Source: Lachnospiraceae bacterium (GTDB lineage: Bacteria > Bacillota > Clostridia > Lachnospirales > Lachnospiraceae). From it: a stretch of DNA of 64,000 nt. The stretch spans positions 1 to 64,000 of the forward strand of contig JAILIS010000022.1 of the NCBI GenBank assembly GCA_024695145.1, written 5' to 3'. The translations under genes and the position numbers were made by a program. Numbering within the stretch: position 1 is the stretch's first letter; the number at the start of each line of letters is the position of its first letter. Of this stretch, positions 53,855-62,938 are shown in pieces. A model generated the notes under the pieces. That model did not search any database and was not told where the DNA came from. It was given only the letters and a program-made list of their open reading frames with translations.

Positions 53855-54445
53855 TCATAGTATTCGCTCAAGCTGATGCCTTGTAGCTTCAAGACTGCCG
53901 CTGTTATCGATAACGACCGCAGCATACTTTCTGAATGTCTCGTCGCTGCTCTGTGAATCCATCATGTCGTCTATCTTTGAATCGGTATAACCTCTCGTAT
54001 CCTTCAGACGTTTTCTTCTTACAGACTCATCTGCATATACATACCACAATTCGTCAACGATCGTATCATAATGATCCTCGATCAGAAGCGCCGCTTCTAT
54101 AAAGAAATAGTCCGTATCATCCCGTGCCGCAGCTTCTCCTATCATCTTCCTGATGCGCGTTTTGACCGCGGGATGTACGATCGAATTGACCCCGGCAAGA
54201 ATATCTTCATTACCGTCGGCAAATATGATCTTTGCCATTTCGGATTTATCGATGGAACCGTCCGGTGAGAGGACTTTCTCTCCCAGAAGTCCGACAAGAG
54301 GCTCATAGCAGACTTCCCCGGGCTGTTCCAGTTCTTTTGCAAGATCATCCGCTGTGACGATGATGCATGAACACATGCTCCGTATAAGCTTCAGCACTTC
54401 CGATTTTCCCGCACCGACTCCTCCGGTGATGCCGATCACTTTCAT
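53855..54445 (-). CDS. coaE: Dephospho-CoA kinase
   Basis: 196 residues. Last step of coenzyme A synthesis. The P-loop GVGAGKSE is near the start, then VTADDLAKELEQPG and VNSIVHPAVKTRIR typical of CoaE. It overlaps polA by 4 bases (ATGA), a widespread pairing in Firmicutes. Confidence 0.96.
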   Translation of the reverse strand: MKVIGITGGVGAGKSEVLKLIRSMCSCIIVTADDLAKELEQPGEVCYEPLVGLLGEKVLSPDGSIDKSEMAKIIFADGNEDILAGVNSIVHPAVKTRIRKMIGEAAARDDTDYFFIEAALLIEDHYDTIVDELWYVYADESVRRKRLKDTRGYTDSKIDDMMDSQSSDETFRKYAAVVIDNSGSLEATRHQLERIL

Positions 54446-57087
54446 TTTGCTTCGTACCAGTTACTTCCTGTTGATGTCTCCACTATAAGGGGAACCGAAA
54501 GTATGGCTGCCTGCTCCATTTCTTCCTTCAACAGCCGCTTGGCTTTCTCGGCCTCTTCGACCGGTGCTTCCGCAAGCAGTTCGTCATGGACCTGCAGTAT
54601 CACTCTCGTCTTCATGCCTTCCTCTTCAAGACGCTTTTTGACCCTGATCATTGCAATCTTCATTATATCGGCCGCTGTTCCCTGTATCGGAGCGTTCATG
54701 GCTACACGCTCTCCAAACGAACGCTGCATGAAATTGGAACTGGACAGTTCAGGCAGCGGACGCCTCCTTGAATACTCGGTAACCACATATTTATCCTTTT
54801 TGGCCCGCTCCACTCCGCTGTCGAGATATTCCTTTACCTTGGGGAATGTCGCAAAATACTCTTCGATAAACTGTTTGGCTTCGCTTCTTGAAATGTTCAG
54901 ATCCTCCGACAGGCCGAATGCACTTATTCCGTATATAATCCCGAAATTGACGGCTTTGGCGTTTCTTCGCATTATCGGTGTTACCTCTTCTTCCGGAACG
55001 TGGAACACTTTTGCTGCTGTTATCGAGTGAATATCCGCCCCGGAATTGAAGGCCTCGATAAGCGACGGATCTTTGGACATATGTGCCATTATCCGAAGTT
55101 CTATCTGTGAGTAGTCCGCATCAACAAATACACAGCCTTCGTCAGGAACAAAAAACTTCCTTATGAGGCGTCCCTGTTCCATTCTGGCCGGTATGTTCTG
55201 AAGATTCGGTTCTGTGCTCGATATCCTGCCTGTTGCCGTTATTGTCTGGTTAAATGTCGAGTGTATCCTTCCGTCGGCACCCACGCAGTCTATGAGCGCA
55301 TCCGTATACGTCGATCTGAGTTTTGCTATGGCTCTGTATTTGAGTATCTTTGAAACAAACGGATACTCCGGTGCCAGTTTTTCGAGAACATCGGCTGCCG
55401 TGGAATATCCCTTTTTGGTCTTCTTCCCTCCCGGGATACCCATTTTGACAAAAAGAATATCTCCGAGCTGTACCGGAGAATTGATGTTAAAATCCTCTCC
55501 GGCGTCACTTTTGATCTCATTTTCAAGTTCAAAAAGCTGTGTGTCAAGCGTTTCGCCGTATGCCTTGAGCGAAGTGCCGTCAAGCCTGATGCCGAGTCTT
55601 TCCATATCATACAGGCAGCTGATAAGAGGCATTTCAACAGTCCTGTACAGTTCCGTCATCCCGAGCGAACCGATCCTGGCGGTGACGCTGTCAAAAGCCC
55701 GGTGACATATATATGAAAACGTACAGGCATACTCCCTGACCTCACCCGGCATCAGCATGAAACTCCCGGAAAGGCCATTTTTTCCGAATATCTCCGATGC
55801 GCTCTTTATCACGATCCCGCAATACTCATTTGCCACGTCTTCGATTGAGTAATCATTCTTAAGCGGATTGCACAGGTATGCGCCTATGCACAGATCCGTA
55901 AACCGCCCGGCAGACGGATCGCATTCACATAGTTTCGGCAGGAAAGAAAGCTGGGATTTGAGGTCAAAAGTTATGATATTCGCACTGCCTTCGGCTACTG
56001 CCTTTGTAAAGTTATCACACAGATATGTCAGCGGGTGTGGACCCGATGCGGGTATATACACTGTACGGTCCTTTGAAAACGTAAGGGCCAGTCCCGCCTC
56101 ACATATGAAAAAAGCAACAGCATCAGACTCTGCCACTTCCCTCATGACAGCCTCGACCTTTGTCATATCGTCGGCCTGTGAAAACGATTCCTGATAGGTA
56201 TCATCAACAGAAGCTGCGGATCCCTTAAAACGGTCAAGCATGTTTTTAAAGCCGAGCTCCTTGACGAGGATATACGCCTCATTGGTATAGATATTGTCAA
56301 GGCGGGCATCTGCAACATCAAGATCGATATCCGCGTTTGTCTCGATAGTCGCCAGTTTTTTCGACAGAACAGCCATGTCAAAGTGCTCGGTGAGAGTCTC
56401 GCGGATTGATTTTTTCGTGATCTCCTGAATATGGTCTTTGAGATCATCTATTGTATGGTACTGTTTTAACAGCTCCGTCGCCGTCTTCTCTCCGATCTTC
56501 GGAACGCCGGGGATGTTATCGGACGCGTCTCCCATCAAACCTTTCAGTTCTATAATCTGTGCCGGCGTAAGGCCGTATCTGGCTACGACATCTTCCGCAT
56601 GGTAGTTTTCTATCTCTGTTCTGCCGCCTTTTGTCTTGGGGATCCTGACGAGTATCCTGTCAGTTGCGATCTGTAGCAGATCACGGTCTCCGGAAACGAT
56701 AGTAACATCATATCCCGATGCCTCGGCGCGCTTTGCCAGTGTACCTAGAATATCATCAGCCTCCAGTCCGCCCTTTTCCATGATCTTAATATTCATCGCA
56801 CAAAGGAGCTGTTTCAGAAGCGGCACCTGCTCACGAAGTTCATCCGGCATACCGCGTCTGGTGCCTTTATATGCTTCATACATCTTGTGTCGGAAGGTGG
56901 GCTCATGTACATCAAAAGCCACAACAAGACTGTCAGGCTCTTCTTCGGCGAGAATGGAGAACATTATGTTCAAAAATCCGTAAATGGCATTGGTATGACG
57001 TCCCCTTGAATCGGTAAGATCGGGAATGCCGAAAAACGCTCTGTTGATTATGCTGTTTCCATCTATAAGTACAAGCTTTTTGCTCAT
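54442..57087 (-). CDS. polA: DNA polymerase I
   Basis: 881 residues. Residues 1-290 are the 5-prime nuclease (IDGNSIINRAFFG, GLEADDILGTLAK, GLMGDASDNIPGV). Residues 300-470 keep the exonuclease fold but not its metal ligands (FFICEAGLAL instead of a D-x-E motif, FDLKSQLSFL at the next site), so proofreading is predicted absent. The polymerase has VDADYSQIELRIMAH, RRNAKAVNFGIIYGIS and VHDELLAE. Used for gap repair and primer removal. Confidence 0.97.
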   Translation of the reverse strand: MSKKLVLIDGNSIINRAFFGIPDLTDSRGRHTNAIYGFLNIMFSILAEEEPDSLVVAFDVHEPTFRHKMYEAYKGTRRGMPDELREQVPLLKQLLCAMNIKIMEKGGLEADDILGTLAKRAEASGYDVTIVSGDRDLLQIATDRILVRIPKTKGGRTEIENYHAEDVVARYGLTPAQIIELKGLMGDASDNIPGVPKIGEKTATELLKQYHTIDDLKDHIQEITKKSIRETLTEHFDMAVLSKKLATIETNADIDLDVADARLDNIYTNEAYILVKELGFKNMLDRFKGSAASVDDTYQESFSQADDMTKVEAVMREVAESDAVAFFICEAGLALTFSKDRTVYIPASGPHPLTYLCDNFTKAVAEGSANIITFDLKSQLSFLPKLCECDPSAGRFTDLCIGAYLCNPLKNDYSIEDVANEYCGIVIKSASEIFGKNGLSGSFMLMPGEVREYACTFSYICHRAFDSVTARIGSLGMTELYRTVEMPLISCLYDMERLGIRLDGTSLKAYGETLDTQLFELENEIKSDAGEDFNINSPVQLGDILFVKMGIPGGKKTKKGYSTAADVLEKLAPEYPFVSKILKYRAIAKLRSTYTDALIDCVGADGRIHSTFNQTITATGRISSTEPNLQNIPARMEQGRLIRKFFVPDEGCVFVDADYSQIELRIMAHMSKDPSLIEAFNSGADIHSITAAKVFHVPEEEVTPIMRRNAKAVNFGIIYGISAFGLSEDLNISRSEAKQFIEEYFATFPKVKEYLDSGVERAKKDKYVVTEYSRRRPLPELSSSNFMQRSFGERVAMNAPIQGTAADIMKIAMIRVKKRLEEEGMKTRVILQVHDELLAEAPVEEAEKAKRLLKEEMEQAAILSVPLIVETSTGSNWYEAK

Positions 57088-57096
57088 AACAACATC

Positions 57097-57447
57097 CTAA
57101 AAAACTATTCCGAAAAAATGCGACAGAAATCCGAACACCTCATAAACTATGATGATCATCGAAAATATCTCTAAAATGCGAAGTATATCTTCACTGAAAT
57201 AGTGGGTATACATCGCACGTTTTGTTACTCTGACCTTCGTCTCCAGCTCGCTTCGAAGATTGATCGCCTCACCGTCTTCAAGCCTTCCGAGAGCATCCTC
57301 CACAAGATACCTTATCTCCAGCTCCTCATAACACTCCGGGCATTTCTCCACATGCGTCAGAAACTGCCACAGCATCTCACCGACAAGTCTGTTCTCGATG
57401 AAGGAGTTCATATATTCTTCGCATGTCTCACAGTTAATATATTCCAT
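57097..57447 (-). CDS. Small membrane protein with anti-sigma-type zinc finger
   Basis: 116 residues. The N-terminal half has CETCEEYM and the motif HVEKCPEC, i.e. H-x3-C-x2-C, as in ZAS anti-sigma factors. A membrane helix follows near the C-terminus (IFSMIIIVYEVFGFL). No sigma factor gene is adjacent, so the partner is unknown. It is the first gene of the polA operon, with a divergent promoter region upstream. Confidence 0.7.
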   Translation of the reverse strand: MEYINCETCEEYMNSFIENRLVGEMLWQFLTHVEKCPECYEELEIRYLVEDALGRLEDGEAINLRSELETKVRVTKRAMYTHYFSEDILRILEIFSMIIIVYEVFGFLSHFFGIVF

Positions 57448-57491
57448 AATCCCAAAGCCTTAATGATTTTTCCGACAGATCACCAACATCC

Positions 57492-57520
57492 ATGATAAAC
57501 ATTTCCAACAAGGATTTCAA
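57492..57520 (-). promoter_or_regulatory. Promoter of the polA operon
   Basis: TTGAAA (57515-57520), 17 bases and TATCAT (57492-57497) on the minus strand. The -35 hexamer is the same six bases used by the plus-strand promoter at 57515-57543. Confidence 0.5.
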
Positions 57521-57543
57521 GGGTTACAAATTCATGATATAAT
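57515..57543 (+). promoter_or_regulatory. Promoter of the lipoprotein gene
   Basis: TTTCAA (57515-57520), 17 bases and TATAAT (57538-57543), with an extended TGA just before the -10 box. The leader is about 40 bases with GGAGG 7 bases before the ATG at 57591. Confidence 0.6.
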
Positions 57544-57590
57544 AGGCACTATGTGATATATCAGATCATGATGAAAACGGAGGATAACAT

Positions 57591-58790
57591 ATGAACACTA
57601 AGGTCAGACTTATTACTGCCGCCATTACTGCGGCTCTTCTTCTTTCCGGCTGTAATGTTTCGGTAAATACAACACCGGAGCCTGCACAGGAAGAAACACC
57701 GGCAGCCGAACCCGGGAATGAGAGCGCTGCTGCGGAAGCTGAAACAAAAAGCGAGGTTACCGCCGCAGAAGATGAAAACGAGCCCCCGGCCGGCACTTCC
57801 GTGTATGAAGACCCCAAGTCCCTGCCCGAGTACACATATCAGGGTGATGAGAAGTATATGGATGTGATATGCAAATATATGGTCGATTACGAAAAACAGT
57901 TCACCGATAACGGCCAGGTCAAAGTTTACATACCCTTTAACATAATCGTTGAAACCGACGAATCCGATCCCGATGACATACTTGTCTACGGTTCGTATAA
58001 TGTTGACGGGTTCAGGCTTCTCAACACCACTCTTTTCACGGAATCGGGATCAAGAAGTTTCGGAACTTTCCATTTAAAGACCGTCGCTGACGGCAAGTAT
58101 GAAGTTACCGATGCAGAACTTCCTCTTGTCGAAGAAGAATGTGAGGAGTTATTTGCACCGATCGACGGACTGTACAAAAAGATAAGCGAGACCTATGACA
58201 AAGAGGCCGATAAAGCCAGAGCAGATTCAATAGCACAGTATGTCAGTGCCAACTCCCTTAACATCACACAGTGGCAGGATTTCGGCCATAAGCCTGTAGC
58301 TGTCGAAGGCGCAGCTCCTACGTCTGATGCGGACAATATCTATCACTATGACAGTCCTTTGGGTTACTCGATCGACTTCGATCTCCGTGATGTTTCACTT
58401 AATGCTTCTGATGATGACATGTTCAGTAAAATAGAGGATATAGATACGGGAACGCTTATGGTCATAAAAAGCTATACGGAGAGCGATCCCGACAAAGCCG
58501 TCAATACTGCCCTTTCAGATGCGGACACGGATATGAATGTTTCAGATATCACTCTCGCTGATTTTGAGATCGGAGACGGTATCAAATGCCGCAGAGGTGA
58601 CAGCGATGTGCCGCTTGACGACGGAAGGATCTTCAGATATGTATGTCTGGCAACTCCCGCATCGAACGGTACGATCACTCTTGTACTGACTACAACAATT
58701 GAAAAGGATGCTCCCGGGCTGTCCGCAGATGAACTTGTTGAAGCATTTAACGGCATGCTCTCATCATTTTGCCTTCCTTCCGGGGAATAG
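57591..58790 (+). CDS. Hypothetical lipoprotein
   Basis: 399 residues. The signal peptide ends in LLSGC (Cys 21), then there is an acidic/proline linker to about residue 70. Two parts follow: residues 80-210 (YMDVICKYMVDYEKQFTDNGQ) and residues 240-395 (YHYDSPLGYSIDFDLRDVS, MVIKSYTESDPDKAV). The second part resembles the small PsbP/DcrB-like beta-alpha domains seen in surface lipoproteins, but I do not assign it. It is transcribed alone, divergently from the polA operon. Confidence 0.8.
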   Translation: MNTKVRLITAAITAALLLSGCNVSVNTTPEPAQEETPAAEPGNESAAAEAETKSEVTAAEDENEPPAGTSVYEDPKSLPEYTYQGDEKYMDVICKYMVDYEKQFTDNGQVKVYIPFNIIVETDESDPDDILVYGSYNVDGFRLLNTTLFTESGSRSFGTFHLKTVADGKYEVTDAELPLVEEECEELFAPIDGLYKKISETYDKEADKARADSIAQYVSANSLNITQWQDFGHKPVAVEGAAPTSDADNIYHYDSPLGYSIDFDLRDVSLNASDDDMFSKIEDIDTGTLMVIKSYTESDPDKAVNTALSDADTDMNVSDITLADFEIGDGIKCRRGDSDVPLDDGRIFRYVCLATPASNGTITLVLTTTIEKDAPGLSADELVEAFNGMLSSFCLPSGE

Positions 58791-58802
58791 TCCGGCAGGT
58801 CA

Positions 58803-58838
58803 TTGAATCATAAACGCATATATGGTAATATATGCGTT
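58803..58838 (+). promoter_or_regulatory. tRNA-Leu promoter overlapped by perfect palindrome
   Basis: TTGAAT (58803-58808), 17 bases and TAATAT (58826-58831). An 11-base perfect stem with a 4-base loop (AACGCATATAT, then GGTA, then ATATATGCGTT; 58813-58838) spans the spacer and -10 box. It lies 22 bases after the lipoprotein stop and lacks a following T run, so it may be a protein-binding site rather than a terminator. Confidence 0.55.
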
Positions 58839-58841
58839 GTT

Positions 58842-58924
58842 GCAGATGTGGCGGAATGGCAGACGCAGCAGACTCAAAATCTGCCGTAGGCAACTACATG
58901 TGGGTTCAAGTCCCACCATCTGCA
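58842..58924 (+). tRNA. tRNA-Leu (anticodon CAA)
   Basis: 83 bases. The acceptor stem GCAGATG pairs with CATCTGC. The anticodon stem GCAGA/TCTGC encloses the loop CTCAAAA, giving CAA, which reads UUG. A long variable arm (typical of Leu) precedes the T arm GTGGG-TTCAAGT-CCCAC. The discriminator is A, and CCA is not encoded. Confidence 0.96.
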
Positions 58925-58939
58925 CTTACATTTACAAAA

Positions 58940-59647
58940 ATGCGAAGAAAACATATCATTTTTATCAATATAGCTATACTGGCGGTTATTCTGGCACTTG
59001 TCATAACCGTGATAGTTCTTATCATTTCCGGATTACGCAATAGATCCGCTCAAAAAGAACCCCGTGTCATTACGATAACAATTGATGCTCCGGAGAATAT
59101 ACCTCTCGAGGAGAAAGAACTCATTGTCTATGAAAGCCTGCTTAAAGCAGGTTATTCTCCTGCAGGTGCATGTGGGATAATGGGAAATATCTCAGTTGAA
59201 TCTCCGGACTTTGATACGCGAGCCGTTAATGAATCAAACGGTGCTTTCGGATTGTTTCAGTGGAATGATGTGGGAGACAGACAACAGCATCTTCGTGATT
59301 TTTGCGATGAGCATAATATGAACGTTAATTCCATGGAGGGACAGCTTGCATATGCCGTTTACGAACTGTCCGGTGCCGATCCGATAGCCTGCAGACTGGA
59401 TGACCTTCTCAAGGAAACTGACGATCCGTATACCGCGGCTGCGGAATTTACCGCTGGATTTGAACGGTGCATATCACGTTCCGGCCCGGCTTCCGACGTA
59501 TACCACGGCGGCCTGTATCCCGAATTCTACGGTGAACACTACCAGGCGCTTTCAAAACGCATCAACAAAGCAATGAACTATCACCTGCGCTTTACACAGT
59601 CAGACGGACAGGATAAAGATTCCCAGATAAATATCACCATTGAATGA
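58940..59647 (+). CDS. Membrane-anchored phage-tail-type lysozyme
   Basis: 235 residues from the ATG at 58940; longer frames run back into the tRNA and are rejected. One N-terminal membrane helix (about residues 5-30), then a domain with AGACGIMGNISVESPDFDTRA and NGAFGLFQWNDVGDR, the pattern of the phage tail lysozyme family (catalytic glutamate in SVES). It probably cuts peptidoglycan at the cell surface. The ATG is 16 bases after the tRNA and has no ribosome site, so translation start is unusual. Possibly a captured phage gene. Confidence 0.8.
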   Translation: MRRKHIIFINIAILAVILALVITVIVLIISGLRNRSAQKEPRVITITIDAPENIPLEEKELIVYESLLKAGYSPAGACGIMGNISVESPDFDTRAVNESNGAFGLFQWNDVGDRQQHLRDFCDEHNMNVNSMEGQLAYAVYELSGADPIACRLDDLLKETDDPYTAAAEFTAGFERCISRSGPASDVYHGGLYPEFYGEHYQALSKRINKAMNYHLRFTQSDGQDKDSQINITIE

Positions 59648-59651
59648 CAGA

Positions 59652-60395
59652 TCAGCCCTGTGATCCGCTTATATGTTTTATAAAATAATCGGCAATGCGC
59701 GACACTTCCATATCTTTGGAAAATGCGATAGTGTTCCTTCCGTATCCCGCATTGATCCTGTTCTGATCTTCACCGCTCTTAGCCATATAATAATACCTGA
59801 ATCCGGATACCTTTTTTTTGGCTACTAGGATCTGACTCAGTTCCATAAACTCAATAAATCTCATCTTTCCTTCAGAACTTATAAGAACCGTATCCGCCAT
59901 GAACAGGAGTTTTTTGATCTCTTCAAGATCGATCTTACTCACAAACACTCTGTAAAAAGGATCGAGATACACTCTCAGTTTTTCAACAAAATCTCTGTCC
60001 TCATCTATTATCAGAAATACGGGCTTCCCGTTTTCGGTAGCCACCCCGCTCTTTTCGATTTCATCTATGATCTGTGTGAATTCTGCAAAAGAATACAATG
60101 TCTTTTCCACGAACAGTGACGGCACAAGTGATTTTACCAGATCAACGTCCTCCTTGTTGCCGTACATGTACAGGACTTTCTCATCTTCTATGCACAGATC
60201 GCGAAGATACAGTCCCATTCTTTTCAGATCATCCGTCTTCTCATGATCCATACATAAGACGATCAGGTTTGACTTTTCACGGACCGCCTGAAGCTGCTCC
60301 ACCGAAAACTCGCACCAGATAACGAAGTATTTTCTCTCGGGAAAATCCTTAACATATTTTGTTTTGTCGTTTGTAATAACAATGATCTGTTTCAT
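59652..60395 (-). CDS. Tandem pseudo-receiver protein
   Basis: 247 residues, no membrane helix. Two receiver-like halves are suggested. Residues 1-115 include LIVLCMDHEK and KVLYMYGNKEDVDLVKSLVPSLFVEKTLYSF. Residues 125-245 start PVFLIIDEDRDFVEKLRVYL, an acidic pocket as in CheY, but the strand that should carry the phosphorylated aspartate reads DTVLISSEGKM. It is therefore probably not phosphorylated, and acts as a protein-binding module. It lies 18 bases after the lysA-like gene. Confidence 0.55.
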   Translation of the reverse strand: MKQIIVITNDKTKYVKDFPERKYFVIWCEFSVEQLQAVREKSNLIVLCMDHEKTDDLKRMGLYLRDLCIEDEKVLYMYGNKEDVDLVKSLVPSLFVEKTLYSFAEFTQIIDEIEKSGVATENGKPVFLIIDEDRDFVEKLRVYLDPFYRVFVSKIDLEEIKKLLFMADTVLISSEGKMRFIEFMELSQILVAKKKVSGFRYYYMAKSGEDQNRINAGYGRNTIAFSKDMEVSRIADYFIKHISGSQG

Positions 60396-60413
60396 ACGCC
60401 CGTATCCCCGAAA

Positions 60414-61673
60414 TCATTCGAAAACAAAATCAGAAAAATCAAATGTCGCAAGATAATCCGAAGGCGTCTCCGCTCTTCTTATCATGTCAAAACTTTTGTC
60501 CGGGTGCAGGAGAACTTCGGCGCTTCTGAGCTTTCCATTGTAATTATATCCCATCGAAAATCCATGGGCCCCGGTATCGTGAATAAACAGAAGGTCTCCT
60601 TTTTCTATCACCGGCATCATCCTGTCGATGGCAAACTTGTCATTGTTCTCACACAGACCGCCCACGATATCATACTTTTGGGTACACGGCTCATCTTCCT
60701 TCCCGAGCACAGTGATGTGATGATAGCTTCCGTACATCGCCGGACGCATCAGATTGGCAGCACATGCATCCACACCTATGTATTCCCTGTATATATGTTT
60801 CTCGTGAATGGCCCTCGTTACAAGGCCGCCGTAAGGTCCGGTCACATATCTTCCCATCTCGGTATAGATCGCCACATCATCCATTCCGGCGGGAACAAAT
60901 ATTTTTTCATATACTTTTCTTACCCCTTCACCGATGGCAGATATATCATTCGGCTCATCGTCAGGCGTATATGGTATTCCAACACCTCCCGAGAGATTTA
61001 CAAAAGCAATATGCGCACCCGTTCTTTCATGTACTTCCTTTGCCAGCTCGAATAGTTTCTCGGCAAGCATCGGATAATAATCGTTCGTCACAGTGTTGCT
61101 AACAAGAAACGAATGGATACCGAAGTGCTTCACACCCCTTTCCATCATGATACCGACAGCGTCAAATACCTGCTCTTTTGTCATACCGTATTTGGCATCC
61201 TGCGGGTTATCCATTATGGAATTGCTGACCGTGAACACTCCGCCCGGATTGTAGCGTATGCTCATAGTCTCATCAAGTCTGCACAACTTGTCGTAATAAT
61301 CTATATGCGTAAAATCATCAAGGTTTACTATGGCTCCGAGCTTTTTGGCAAGGACATAATCCTCTTCCGGGGTTTCATTTGAAGAGAACATGATATCATC
61401 ACCAGAAAATCCGGCGGCCTTTGATATAAGAAGTTCAGTCAGACTCGAACAGTCCACTCCGATGCCGTATTCTTTCATAATCTTTAAGATGAACGGATTG
61501 GGCAGTGCTTTAACGGCAAAATACTCCTTAAATCCACTGTTCCACGAAAACGCGGACTTAATATTCCTGATGTTTTCAATGATACCCGCCTCATCATACA
61601 CATGAAACGGTGTTGGTATCTTTGCCGCTATGGCTTCGGCTGTCTGTTTGTCGATAAAAGGTACTTTTTTCAC
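60414..61673 (-). CDS. Diaminopimelate decarboxylase-like PLP enzyme
   Basis: 419 residues. Fold-type III decarboxylase: PLP lysine in EYFAVKALPNP, GVDCSSLTELLIS, VNLSGGVGIPY (glycine-rich phosphate site) and VGGLCENNDKFA, which matches the C-E-N/S-x-D motif of LysA. Usual diaminopimelate/lysine decarboxylases have HIGSQ; here the site reads HFGIHSFLVSN, so substrate specificity should be treated with caution. No other lysine gene is adjacent. It is 5 bases after the TPR-MORN gene. Confidence 0.85.
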   Translation of the reverse strand: MKKVPFIDKQTAEAIAAKIPTPFHVYDEAGIIENIRNIKSAFSWNSGFKEYFAVKALPNPFILKIMKEYGIGVDCSSLTELLISKAAGFSGDDIMFSSNETPEEDYVLAKKLGAIVNLDDFTHIDYYDKLCRLDETMSIRYNPGGVFTVSNSIMDNPQDAKYGMTKEQVFDAVGIMMERGVKHFGIHSFLVSNTVTNDYYPMLAEKLFELAKEVHERTGAHIAFVNLSGGVGIPYTPDDEPNDISAIGEGVRKVYEKIFVPAGMDDVAIYTEMGRYVTGPYGGLVTRAIHEKHIYREYIGVDACAANLMRPAMYGSYHHITVLGKEDEPCTQKYDIVGGLCENNDKFAIDRMMPVIEKGDLLFIHDTGAHGFSMGYNYNGKLRSAEVLLHPDKSFDMIRRAETPSDYLATFDFSDFVFE

Positions 61674-61678
61674 GTCTG

Positions 61679-62938
61679 TTAATCTCCGATCGGTTTGAGG
61701 TTCTGAATGTTCTGTACTTCCTGCACATCTTCTGCAGCATCATCTGTGTCGCTGCGTTCGCTTCTCGTTGTATCCTCTTCCGTAAATCCTTCCACTCCTC
61801 GGATCGATCCGTCGCTTGTAAGGCTCTCGCTCTTATCGTCCGTCTGTGCGATTATATACTGGCCTTTGACACCGGAGTTCTCACCGGATGATTTTTCGGC
61901 CACACCCATGCTCGCCCTATACTTGAACGTACGCTTTGCGCCGCCTCGCGTAGTACCCACAAGGGTCATGTCTCCGTCTTCGAGTCCGTCGGTGTAATTA
62001 CCCGAGATCTCTTTGGTCATAAAGTCAGACGCCTGGATCCTGTCCTTGTAATAATTGGATGTGGCTGTGCCCTGTCCGTTAGGAGCGTCGTCCTCCCACT
62101 CCCCGTCATATATGAACGATCCTATTGATGAGCTTTCCGAATAGGTTGCACGCAACAGTACGCCATGCCCGCTTCTCATGTTGTCATGGTACTCACCGTA
62201 ATAGTAATATCCGTTCTCATACAGCCCGATGCCGTATCCCTCGCGGTTTCCGTCAACATCATGATCCCCGGAATAGTACGAATTGTCCCCAATGACTTCC
62301 TCTGAAAACGAAACATATTCATCTTCGCGAAGTTTTTCTTTCAGGGCGTCATAATCTTTTGATTCGAACATATCCCTTAATGCTTCAAGCTTGGCTGCCC
62401 TTGCCTCTTCTTCTGCCCGCTCGGCCTCTTCTTCGGCCAGTCTGGCTTCCTCTTCCGCCGCGATCCTTGCGCGTTCCTCCTCAATGGCAAAGACTTTCTC
62501 ATTCATGGACTCATCAAGCGTATCCTCGTATCCTTTATGAAGCACGTCAAGCATAGTGTCTTCATCGCCTCGAAGCTCATATATGTTGGCAATGGACCAG
62601 TATGCAGTCTTGTTGTTCGGATTGATGTCAAGTGCCTTCTGATAGCACAGGATAGCCTCATCGGTATCTCCGTAGTCTTCCGCCATACACATATAGGCTT
62701 TGACCATGGCCGACTGTATCTGTTCATTGCCCTGCTCATGTTCAAGAGCTTTCTCATAACACTCGAGCGCCTCCGGATAACATTCCGCTTCCATGAACGC
62801 ATTGCCTTTGTTGATCTGATCGGCTACCTCATTTGCGATAGATCTGTAGCTCTCATAGTAATATGCCGCAAACAGTATTGTTGCGACAAGCACAGCGCCT
62901 ACAAATATCTTCAGAGCCAGCGCTTCCTTTTTTGTCAT
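61679..62938 (-). CDS. Membrane-anchored TPR and MORN repeat protein
   Basis: 419 residues. A membrane helix at about 8-28, then two or three TPR units (NAFMEAECYPEALECYEKAL, then AILCYQKALDINPNNKTAY), a strongly charged coiled coil at about 155-195 (EERARIAAEEEARLAEEEAE), and at least three MORN repeats (YYYYGEYHDNMRSGHGVL, FIYDGEWEDDAPNGQGT, ISGNYTDGLEDGDMTL). MORN repeats often bind lipids or glycans. It overlaps ung by 4 bases. The function is unknown; it may be an envelope scaffold. Confidence 0.85.
   Translation of the reverse strand: MTKKEALALKIFVGAVLVATILFAAYYYESYRSIANEVADQINKGNAFMEAECYPEALECYEKALEHEQGNEQIQSAMVKAYMCMAEDYGDTDEAILCYQKALDINPNNKTAYWSIANIYELRGDEDTMLDVLHKGYEDTLDESMNEKVFAIEEERARIAAEEEARLAEEEAERAEEEARAAKLEALRDMFESKDYDALKEKLREDEYVSFSEEVIGDNSYYSGDHDVDGNREGYGIGLYENGYYYYGEYHDNMRSGHGVLLRATYSESSSIGSFIYDGEWEDDAPNGQGTATSNYYKDRIQASDFMTKEISGNYTDGLEDGDMTLVGTTRGGAKRTFKYRASMGVAEKSSGENSGVKGQYIIAQTDDKSESLTSDGSIRGVEGFTEEDTTRSERSDTDDAAEDVQEVQNIQNLKPIGD

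Noticed and set aside
58832..58940. Longer start of the lysozyme gene at 58832
   Set aside because: The extra 36 codons translate the tRNA-Leu sequence and are not protein-like; the ATG at 58940 precedes the membrane helix directly.
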